Source: a virus. Taken from it: DNA of 41,057 nt. The translations under genes were made by a program, and so were the position numbers. The stretch is from positions 1 to 41,057 of the IMG/VR virus record IMGVR_UViG_3300030107_004722. One strand, 5' to 3'. The notes under the pieces are model-generated. The model was given only the letters and a program-made list of their open reading frames with translations, did no database searches and was not told the DNA's origin. How positions within the stretch are numbered: position 1 is the first letter of the stretch; each line of letters begins with the position of its first letter. Shown piece by piece: positions 15,025-20,775 of this stretch.

Positions 15025-15044
15025 GTTCGCGTCTTTTTGCGAAC
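15025..15044. repeat. GTTCGC hairpin, copy 3
   Basis: Identical to 14715-14734. It is directly preceded by another small hairpin, AACCCG (15012-15017) with CGGGTT (15022-15027), whose 3' arm overlaps this stem, so the two are alternatives. Confidence 0.75.
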
Positions 15045-15077
15045 GCCATCGGCGTAGGGGGTCCGGTTACACTTAAG

Positions 15078-15099
15078 GTAGCGAGCGTTCTGTAGCGAG
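15078..15099. repeat. Short iteron-like direct repeat
   Basis: GTAGCGAG occurs at 15078-15085 and 15092-15099, a 14-base period, immediately before the 20-pair hairpin. Short repeats like this next to hairpins are typical of protein-binding sites in origins, but two copies are weak evidence. Confidence 0.35.
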
Positions 15100-15106
15100 G
15101 AGCATT

Positions 15107-15160
15107 CTAATATCCCGTATCTAAGACGAGTGCTGTTCTCGTCAGATTTAGGGATATTAG
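15107..15160. repeat. Long composite hairpin, about 20 pairs
   Basis: CTAATATCCC (15107-15116) pairs with GGGATATTAG (15151-15160). Inside, ATCT (15119-15122) pairs with AGAT (15144-15147) and GACGAG (15125-15130) with CTCGTC (15138-15143) around a 7-base loop. TATAAT begins six bases after it at 15166, within GAGGTATAATT. Confidence 0.65.
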
Positions 15161-15237
15161 AGGTATAATTCATTATCGAACAAAGGGGGGTGGTAAATGT
15201 GTTTCTAATAAGGATGGGTGGGTGAGGTTTTTTATGC

Positions 15238-15262
15238 TGTCTTTATATAATATTTCCCTTCC
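15238..15262. repeat. Duplicated TATAAT-bearing element, copy 1
   Basis: TGTCTTTATATAATATTTCC, then CTTCC. Matches 15412-15434 except for a 2-base TA insertion. It contains a perfect TATAAT (15246-15251) on the + strand, with no recognisable -35 box upstream. Confidence 0.6.
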
Positions 15263-15325
15263 GAATAGACCACGTAAGAACCTTGAAACCTAACGTAGTT
15301 CGTCGTGGTCGCCTGCCGCAGGCTC

Positions 15326-15371
15326 GGCGTGGGACAGTAATTACAACTCCTTGTGCTGGCTGGCCCACGCC
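15326..15371. repeat. 8-pair inverted repeat in the non-coding region
   Basis: GGCGTGGG (15326-15333) pairs with CCCACGCC (15364-15371). Another stem, GACCACG (15268-15274) with CGTGGTC (15304-15310), lies just to its left, and GACGCT/AGCGTC (15477-15482 with 15491-15496) to its right. Confidence 0.4.
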
Positions 15372-15411
15372 GTAAGAGCGCCGTAGGCATTCTCTGCCGT
15401 CCCTGCCTCGG

Positions 15412-15434
15412 TGTCTTTATAATATTTCCCTTCC
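15412..15434. repeat. Duplicated TATAAT-bearing element, copy 2
   Basis: TGTCTTTATAATATTTCCCT, then TCC. Second copy of 15238-15262, with TATAAT at 15418-15423. The copies are 174 bases apart in the same orientation. Confidence 0.6.
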
Positions 15435-15694
15435 TCTTACGCCATCAAGATGCGAAGCAGCTTTATGGGACACACCGACGCTGGGACGGTAGCGTCGCAG
15501 ACGACGAGCTAACGGAGAAGAGGAAGCTAGAGGAGTAGCCGCGCTGGTGAGCGGAGGGTGAAAGGGTGACGAGAGAAGAGGCGTCACGAAAGAGAAGAGT
15601 CGCACGAGGTGAACGGAGCACAGGAGAGGACCGTGTGACGAGGGAGAACGACCAACCACGCTAGCGCGTTGGTGTAGTTAGCAACGTAAAGAAG

Positions 15695-16321
15695 CTATTC
15701 GACACCCCCCGGGGTAGGGGTGTTCCCCCCTTTGACCAGCATACGGGGGGATTTGTTTGGTTCCTCGGATGCAGATTCTTGAAAAAGTTGGGAGTCTTCA
15801 ACCTCAACGAACTCTCCGTCTACGGCTTGGGATTGCAGGTAGGCGTTTGCCTCTTCGGGGTTGGCTAATGCCTTTGCTATCTGTAGCATCTCGTTAGCGC
15901 CCTTGCCTATCTGCTCCAGTGTGTCCTGTATCTGCTTCGGGGGTCTTACTTGGGCTATGAGCTTATCGTCTGTTAGGGTCTTCCTTACGAAGTCGAGGTA
16001 TACTTCTGCTGATCGGGTATGTCCTTCTTTAGCATTGGAGGCGAGGGTGTGCAATATCTCTGGTGCTTCATCCAGCCCTTTCCCAGCTACTTCGGTTAAC
16101 ATCCGATGATAGACTTCAGCAGACCGTGCGGTGTGGTAGAAGGCGGTATTGGGAGTTATCCCATGTCTTTTGGCTAACTCTCCAAGCGTCTTATCTTCTT
16201 TAAGCTCTGTTGGTAGCGCTTTCCACTTAGCCACTATGTCTATTATCAGTTCCCTCTTCTCTGGCTTGTTCTTGAATGGCGCTGACTTGTCTGCTGGCGG
16301 TCTATAATCGGTATTGCTCAT
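15695..16321 (-). CDS. Terminase small-subunit-like DNA-binding protein
   Basis: 208 residues. Residues 42-66 contain an HTH (KTLGELAKRHGITPNTAFYH). A helical segment and the stretch TLASNAKEGHTRSAEVYLDF follow, resembling the oligomerisation region of small terminase proteins, which recognise the packaging site and feed the large subunit. The acidic, Pro-rich C-terminus is probably flexible. ATG 16321 overlaps the stop of the nuclease gene (ATGA). It lies on the opposite strand from the large subunit, 1.9 kb away, which is uncommon. If it is not TerS, it is an HTH regulator of the leftward unit. Confidence 0.5.
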   Translation of the reverse strand: MSNTDYRPPADKSAPFKNKPEKRELIIDIVAKWKALPTELKEDKTLGELAKRHGITPNTAFYHTARSAEVYHRMLTEVAGKGLDEAPEILHTLASNAKEGHTRSAEVYLDFVRKTLTDDKLIAQVRPPKQIQDTLEQIGKGANEMLQIAKALANPEEANAYLQSQAVDGEFVEVEDSQLFQESASEEPNKSPRMLVKGGNTPTPGGVE

Positions 16322-16890
16322 GCGCTTATTCTCCTGTAGAGTTCGGATACCTCTTCCATTATCTCCATCTGACTTGTCGGTATCATGTCGCAGAGGTCGC
16401 TTTTAACCCCTCCGTTTATGCTTTTCTGTGTTGTTTTACGTTCCTTGACTCGTTTAAATGGCACTGTAAAGGTGTTATTTAAACGGGTAGTGACCTTCCA
16501 ATGGGTAACGGTGGGCTTGTCGCTGGGGCTATTTCCTTCAAAGACTACGATTATTCCGAAGGGCATCTTGTGCTTCTTGGATAAGGTTATGCCGTGGTCT
16601 ATCTTATCTGTAGATATCAGATATCCCTCTTTGGCCCATCGCCCTCCCTCCAAGTAGTCGCTGACAGCGCCTTTTCCTTTGTTGCGATGCTTTATCTCTA
16701 TGAGTGCTACGGGCTTTTTGTATACCCCTTCTCCCTCTTCATCTCTTCTGTAGAAGAACCTATCTATTCTACAGCCGGGGTCATTATCTCTTTCTGCTTC
16801 TATTCTATAGTATTGGCAGATAGCTTCGGTGACATCCTCTTCTACCTTTAGGTGGGGTTTGCCTGCTTCTGTAAGAGAATCATAAGCCAT
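16318..16890 (-). CDS. PD-(D/E)XK nuclease-like protein, first leftward gene
   Basis: 190 residues. The central region has the pattern of the PD-(D/E)XK fold: an Asp at residue 43 in CRIDRFFYRRDEEG, then a hydrophobic strand ending in EIK (VALIEIKHRN, residues 61-70), with E65 and K67 as metal/catalytic candidates, then a helix and a second strand (FGIIVVFEG). ATG 16890 is chosen because the longer reading to 16992 begins at the predicted transcription start of the leftward promoter. The ribosome site is weak. Likely a phage recombination or host-DNA nuclease. Confidence 0.6.
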   Translation of the reverse strand: MAYDSLTEAGKPHLKVEEDVTEAICQYYRIEAERDNDPGCRIDRFFYRRDEEGEGVYKKPVALIEIKHRNKGKGAVSDYLEGGRWAKEGYLISTDKIDHGITLSKKHKMPFGIIVVFEGNSPSDKPTVTHWKVTTRLNNTFTVPFKRVKERKTTQKSINGGVKSDLCDMIPTSQMEIMEEVSELYRRISA

Positions 16891-16916
16891 TGGGCTTTCG
16901 ATCTTCTTATAAGAAT

Positions 16917-16944
16917 GCCCTGCGACCTTATTAGATCGCAGGGC
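16917..16944 (-). promoter_or_regulatory. 9-pair hairpin in the leader of the leftward operon
   Basis: GCCCTGCGA (16917-16925) pairs perfectly with TCGCAGGGC (16936-16944). It lies between the predicted transcription start (about 16993) and the first ATG (16890), 26 bases from the start codon. No T run follows on the leftward strand. Suitable as an operator, a leader attenuator or an antitermination site. Confidence 0.5.
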
Positions 16945-16999
16945 TGGTGGGATTATGCGCAACCTTTGAGGAGGACTCTCAGGAAGGAGCATTAATTAC

Positions 17000-17028
17000 A
17001 AGATACTACATCTTTCGTGAGGAGTCAA
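17000..17028 (-). promoter_or_regulatory. Main leftward promoter
   Basis: On the minus strand TTGACT (17028-17023, 5 of 6) and TATCTT (17005-17000, 4 of 6) are separated by exactly 17 bases. It points into the leftward unit, with a predicted start near 16993. Confidence 0.6.
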
Positions 17029-17389
17029 GGGGTTCACAGCAATCTAGAGGGATTTATATGTTCCCCCCTACTACCCTCTCTGGTGGTTACCATTACCTTC
17101 CATTTTTCTACAGTAGCCCCGAACCGTTACGTGGTTCACTGCCGCACCCTTTCTGCCAAAGCGTTTACATCAGTGGGTGATCCTTGATGGATTGAGTTGT
17201 TTATTGGATAGACTGCTCTCAGTCTATTGGTGGGTGGCGAATGCCCAGCGAGGGTTGCTCCCTCGACTTACGTTTTGGATCATGTCTTGCCGAAGTTCTG
17301 GCTTTCCCACCAGATGGGCCAGAAGTCGATGCGGTAGGTTATTCTTACTACTAATATAATCTCTGCCCTGTCATAGATCAACAGTGGAA
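17029..17389. other. Divergent control region between the two operons
   Basis: No gene on either strand. It holds several inverted repeats: GAACC/GGTTC (17121-17125 with 17133-17137); ATAGACT/AGTCTAT (17208-17214 with 17221-17227); CGAGGG/CCCTCG (17249-17254 with 17260-17265); and TTCTGGC/GCCAGAA (17296-17302 with 17318-17324). A longer-range stem CGACTT/AAGTCG (17264-17269 with 17323-17328) overlaps the last two, so part of the region can fold into a branched structure. Regulator binding sites are expected here. Confidence 0.5.
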
Positions 17390-17418
17390 TTGACGTAATC
17401 TCCCATTGTCGCTATATT
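17390..17418 (+). promoter_or_regulatory. Main rightward promoter
   Basis: TTGACG (17390-17395, 5 of 6) and TATATT (17413-17418, 5 of 6) with a 17-base spacer. The predicted start is near 17425, 30 bases before the ATG at 17456. The best sigma70-like promoter seen in the window. Confidence 0.7.
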
Positions 17419-17455
17419 CTCGTTTATGGATAGTTTTATTGACAATGGAGAGGTG

Positions 17456-17797
17456 ATGTCTGGCAGAACAAGCAGGAATAAGGGATCTCGTGTAGAGCGA
17501 GAGCTTGTGAACAAGCTTCGTGATTGTGGTGTCTATGCAGAGCGGGTGCCATTGTCGGGAAGTGCTGGCGGTCAGTTCTCTGGAGATCTGGTTATCCCTG
17601 TTAAGAATGGTTCTCTACAAGCGATATCTCCCGATATGAAAGAGTTGAGGGCTGAAGTAAAGGCGCGTAAGGATGGGGCGGGATTTATTCAGCTTGAGAA
17701 GTGGAAGGGAGATAACGATCTGCTCTTTCTGAAGCGGGATCGACGGGAACCGATGGTTGTGATGGATTGGGATCTTTTTCTAGGACTACTAACATGA
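17456..17797 (+). CDS. Hjc-like Holliday-junction resolvase / PD-(D/E)XK nuclease
   Basis: 113 residues. Opening SRNKGSRVERELVNKLRDCG gives the conserved Glu (E14); VPLSGSAGGQFSGDL gives the Asp (D44) and RAEVKAR gives E67 and K69. Together these form the catalytic set of archaeal Hjc-type and related phage resolvases. It would cleave branched DNA before packaging. ATG 17456 follows GGAG by five bases; an in-frame ATG at 17426 sits on the predicted transcription start and is less likely. First gene of the rightward unit; its stop overlaps the next ATG (ATGA). Confidence 0.75.
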   Translation: MSGRTSRNKGSRVERELVNKLRDCGVYAERVPLSGSAGGQFSGDLVIPVKNGSLQAISPDMKELRAEVKARKDGAGFIQLEKWKGDNDLLFLKRDRREPMVVMDWDLFLGLLT

Positions 17798-18213
17798 CGC
17801 GAGAAGCGTGGGATGACCTTGGACCTTCGCTGTGGCCTAATTTTTCGTATGATGAGATGAGCTGTAAGGAGACAGGCGAAAATGGCATGGACGCTGCTTT
17901 CATGGAGGCTTTACAGCGTCTGCGGACTCGCTGTGACTTCCCCTTTGTCATTTCCAGTGGGTATCGCAACGTCACTCATTCTATAGAGGCTGCAAAGGAG
18001 CGCCCCGGCGCTCATACCTTGGGCAAGGCTGTCGATATCAAAATCTATGGCAATAAGGCTATGCGTCTCCTCTCTGAGGTCTTCCCTTCTTCTCAGAGCG
18101 GCATCTATGGCATTGGCGTTGCCCAGTCTGGCCCAGTGGGTAGTCGCTATATTCACTTGGATGGCATCCTCCATAATGACAGGTTTCCCAGACCTTTTAT
18201 CTGGTCCTACTGA
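17794..18213 (+). CDS. Peptidase M15-type endolysin
   Basis: 139 residues. Zinc-peptidase M15 layout: FSYDEM near the N-terminus, ISSGYR (residues 53-58), GAHTLGKAVDI with ligands H74 and D81, and YIHLDG with H121, ending in WSY. Cleaves peptide cross-bridges or stem peptides of peptidoglycan for host lysis, or acts on the wall at entry. No signal peptide and no wall-binding domain, so a holin or similar is needed for export. ATG overlaps the previous stop by four bases, and its own TGA overlaps the terminase ATG. Placement ahead of the terminase is unusual for a lysis gene. Confidence 0.85.
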   Translation: MTREAWDDLGPSLWPNFSYDEMSCKETGENGMDAAFMEALQRLRTRCDFPFVISSGYRNVTHSIEAAKERPGAHTLGKAVDIKIYGNKAMRLLSEVFPSSQSGIYGIGVAQSGPVGSRYIHLDGILHNDRFPRPFIWSY

Positions 18214-19217
18214 TGCCCAAGGTTAATTCCGAGCTTGAGCCTGTTGCCAAGCTTGCCTATGAGCTTGTTCAGAAGCCCCATTTGCACGATGTCTTTGAGT
18301 CTACCCACCCCAAGGCATTTAAGGATATCGTCGGGCTTCTGAACTCTCCCTTTTATCGGTGGCAACCCTTCGGAGATCGGGAAGGATCTGGATCGGCTCA
18401 ATATGCCTTTCTTATGGATAATTCCCGCAATAAGTGGGCTACGGCTGGCAATCGCGCTGGCAAGACGGTTGCGGGGCTTATGGAGGACGTTGGTGATTGC
18501 TTGCAGATCGATTCCGTCACCAAGCACTGGAGTCCCAAGTTTGCCGAGCCTCCTCACATATGGATTGTCTCTGACACCGAAGAAACAGCTATCAATGTCA
18601 TTGAGCGCACCATAGTAGAGCAGGTATTGGGCAAAGACGAGTCGGGCTTCCTCTGGAATTTCGTGGATGAGAAGTGCCAGTATACTGATAAGAATGGCTG
18701 GTCTGATCACCAGATCCGATTTACCAATGGGTCGTGGATACAGGTGAAGTTTTCCACACAGAAGCGGAATACTTTCCAAGGTGTTCGCTTGGATAAGGTG
18801 CATCACGACGAGGTCCAGCCAAGAGATGTTTATGGGGAGTGCGTAGCCCGTCTGGCCGATACCAACGGCTACTTCATGGGAACGATGACTCCCATCTATG
18901 ACGAGAAGGCGGGGAAAGGCATACCTTGGATCTATGAAGACCTCTACTTGGTCCGTGATAGCAAGAATATAAGCTTCCACCAGTGGTCTATGTTGGATAA
19001 TCCGCATATTCCCAAGCAAGCCAAGGAAAGATTGCTGGAACAGTGGGACGAAGACGAGGTAGATGCCCGAGTTTATGGTATGTTTGTCCCTATTGGAGTG
19101 AAATTGGCCTTCCCGACTAAGCTTATCCGCAGTTTTAAGCAAGATGTGGTCGATCCAGACCAGAAATCGCAGCTAATGTATGATGAACAGGGCAATATCG
19201 TCTTAGAGGCGGCATAA
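18213..19217 (+). CDS. terL: Terminase large subunit, ATPase part
   Basis: 334 residues. Walker A GNRAGKT at residues 79-85, preceded by WATA; Walker B-like VHHDE at residues 196-200, after an RLDK strand. In relatives this is the motor that translocates DNA into the head. The nuclease domain that normally follows in the same polypeptide is encoded by the next gene: this frame stops with TAA after VLEAA, and the next ATG begins one base later in the +1 frame. The protein thus ends where a typical large subunit would enter its nuclease domain. Confidence 0.9.
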   Translation: MPKVNSELEPVAKLAYELVQKPHLHDVFESTHPKAFKDIVGLLNSPFYRWQPFGDREGSGSAQYAFLMDNSRNKWATAGNRAGKTVAGLMEDVGDCLQIDSVTKHWSPKFAEPPHIWIVSDTEETAINVIERTIVEQVLGKDESGFLWNFVDEKCQYTDKNGWSDHQIRFTNGSWIQVKFSTQKRNTFQGVRLDKVHHDEVQPRDVYGECVARLADTNGYFMGTMTPIYDEKAGKGIPWIYEDLYLVRDSKNISFHQWSMLDNPHIPKQAKERLLEQWDEDEVDARVYGMFVPIGVKLAFPTKLIRSFKQDVVDPDQKSQLMYDEQGNIVLEAA

Positions 19218-19218
19218 T

Positions 19219-19959
19219 ATGGCTTACGATCTGCGTATTTGGTCAAAACCCGTCCCTGCGGAGACCTATGTTATTGGCGGTGACCCTGCTGAAGGGCTTG
19301 ATCATGGCGATGACTCTGTTTTGGAGGTTATTGTAGGCAGTACTGGGGAGCAAGTAGCCGAATTACAGGGCAAAGTAGACCCTTTTACCTTTGGCGAACT
19401 CGCTTATATGCTTGGTATGCACTACAATGAGGCATTAATAGGCATAGAAAACAATAAAGATGGCGGTGCTAATCGTGTTTTGCATGAAATGGGCTACAAA
19501 AACATCTACTTTGAGCAAAAGGATCTTGGCGAACCCTACGATAAGCATACCATTAAGCTTGGTATCAATACTAATATTAGGAATAGGCATCGTCTTATTT
19601 CGCAAGCGCGGCGATGGATGGAGGACCGATCTGCGATCCCCGTGTCGAGACACCTTGTAGCGCAGTTTGAGACATTCGTTCTTCGCAGCACTAAGTTTGA
19701 GGCTATTCCCGGTGGACATGACGATCTGGTAATGGCATGGGTCATTGCCATAGAGATGCTCCGTGTCCATCTAATGATGAGTGAAGCTAAGAACATGGAG
19801 CTTAAGCCGCTATGGAATGGCAAAGAGATCTCTGATGACCTTAATTCCGACTTTGACGCAGAGCCTGTTAATCTGATCGATAAGCACGTGGAACAGGCCA
19901 GAAAAAAAGAGCTTGACCAAGACCCCGATTACAGTTCAACCGTGGAGTCAATGGTATGA
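19219..19959 (+). CDS. terL: Terminase large subunit, nuclease part
   Basis: 246 residues with an RNase H-like terminase nuclease fold: GGDPAEG (D22) on the first strand, IGIENN (E77) on the third, and HDDLVMAW (D168/D169) near the C-terminus. These three acidic positions bind the metals that cut the concatemer at the end of packaging. The opening DLRIWSKPVPAETYVIG matches the linker-to-nuclease entry seen inside single-chain large subunits. An AGAGG nine bases upstream could serve as ribosome site; the stop-start arrangement TAATATG suggests translational coupling or a +1 shift. Confidence 0.85.
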   Translation: MAYDLRIWSKPVPAETYVIGGDPAEGLDHGDDSVLEVIVGSTGEQVAELQGKVDPFTFGELAYMLGMHYNEALIGIENNKDGGANRVLHEMGYKNIYFEQKDLGEPYDKHTIKLGINTNIRNRHRLISQARRWMEDRSAIPVSRHLVAQFETFVLRSTKFEAIPGGHDDLVMAWVIAIEMLRVHLMMSEAKNMELKPLWNGKEISDDLNSDFDAEPVNLIDKHVEQARKKELDQDPDYSSTVESMV

Positions 19960-20201
19960 ATCTTTGGATATTCTACCCAGTGTTGGGAAGTCTCCTCGTA
20001 GTGATTATCTTTTTACTGAGGCATCTTAACTACGAAAGAAAAGAGAGAGAATATCTGATAAAGCAGCACCAACAGTTAGCCACAACGGTGCGTTACAACC
20101 ACTTACAGGCAGAGATGGAAGGCAAGGTCAATATCTTCAATCCAAGATCGTGGGATGAGGCTACGTCCACCGTGGACAATGTAGAGGGGGAGGTCTATTA
20201 A
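19956..20201 (+). CDS. Small single-TM protein, 81 aa
   Basis: One N-terminal hydrophobic segment (residues 2-21, MNLWIFYPVLGSLLVVIIFL), then a basic and coiled-coil-prone region (YERKEREYLIKQHQQLATTV) and a polar tail. The start overlaps the terminase stop (ATGA). The topology would suit an inner-membrane spanin subunit or a simple holin partner of the nearby endolysin, but neither is shown. Not recognised. Confidence 0.6.
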   Translation: MNLWIFYPVLGSLLVVIIFLLRHLNYERKEREYLIKQHQQLATTVRYNHLQAEMEGKVNIFNPRSWDEATSTVDNVEGEVY

Positions 20202-20714
20202 ATGCCGAGAGATGTTAGTCGTTTTACTGGCACAGGGACAGATACAAACCCCAATGATTGCTCTCTCGTTACAGCAGATGGAAGGGTTATTCATGGGGCT
20301 ACGGGGAATGTTTCTGGAAGTTCCTCTCATGGAGAATCTACTGAAAATCGCAAGAGAGATGAGGCAAGGGAGCGTATTGTAGAGGAAAAGAGGCAGGAGG
20401 AAAAGAACAATTTTCCTGTTAAGCTTTCCAGTTGGGATGAAATTTCCACCCACTTGAGTCCCAATGTTATTCCCGATGCTCATTTTATCGTTATTCCAGA
20501 GCAGGAAGAGGATTCCGCATGGTTCTTCCCGTCCTGCAATACCTATTTCTTGTCTCCAGAAAACTGGAAAGAGTTATGTGAACAGAACGTCAAGTGGTGG
20601 TCTGAGCGTTCCAAGGAGATGGCTTACATCAACGATGCTTTGCCCAGCCCCTACACGGACCCTGCCCTTGAGCCTCTTTTGAGCATGGTGCGTCCCAAAG
20701 TGGTCGAAAAATAA
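20202..20714 (+). CDS. Hypothetical protein, 170 aa
   Basis: GGGGGAGG lies seven bases before the ATG. The N-terminal 70 residues are Gly/Thr/Ser-rich and then strongly charged (RDEARERIVEEKRQEEKNNF), likely disordered. The C-terminal 100 residues have a compact alpha/beta look with several Trp (WFFPSCNTYFLSPENWKELC). Lies between terminase and portal, a place often used by head-assembly accessory genes. No family recognised. Confidence 0.6.
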   Translation: MPRDVSRFTGTGTDTNPNDCSLVTADGRVIHGATGNVSGSSSHGESTENRKRDEARERIVEEKRQEEKNNFPVKLSSWDEISTHLSPNVIPDAHFIVIPEQEEDSAWFFPSCNTYFLSPENWKELCEQNVKWWSERSKEMAYINDALPSPYTDPALEPLLSMVRPKVVEK

Positions 20715-20717
20715 CCC

Positions 20718-20755
20718 TTGACATAACCAAAAAAATCCCGAACATTAGAGGTATA
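20718..20755 (+). promoter_or_regulatory. Possible promoter/operator before the portal gene
   Basis: A perfect TTGACA (20718-20723) has only a weak -10 (AACATT) at 17 bases. Just downstream is the 12-base ATTAGAGGTATA (20744-20755), which also occurs beside the long hairpin at 15156-15167. GGTATACC, a perfect palindrome, starts at 20750 and is echoed by GGATATACC before the portal start. Possible head-operon promoter with an operator. Confidence 0.4.
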
Positions 20756-20775
20756 CCATATATTGGGGATATACC

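Larger units (their letters stand above)
14562..15694. other. 1.1-kb non-coding region, candidate origin or RNA locus
   Basis: No convincing gene on either strand: the longest frames lack ribosome sites and have skewed Ser/Arg/Pro content. The region instead holds at least eight strong inverted repeats, two copies of an 8-base iteron-like repeat at 15078-15099 and a duplicated 23-25-base element. Its right part (about 15500-15650) is purine-rich on the + strand, with repeats of GTGACGAG (15566 and 15635) and their inverse CGTCAC (15582). It breaks an otherwise tightly packed leftward unit. A replication origin, a structured RNA gene or both would fit. Confidence 0.5.

Noticed and set aside
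15417-15659. 80-residue frame on the minus strand in the non-coding region
   Set aside because: Ser/Pro/Arg/Leu-biased, no ribosome site, lies in repeat-rich DNA.
15702-15723. ACACCCC/GGGGTGT inverted repeat as a terminator
   Set aside because: It lies inside the coding end of the 208-residue gene and no T run follows on either strand; retained as a possible mRNA structure only.
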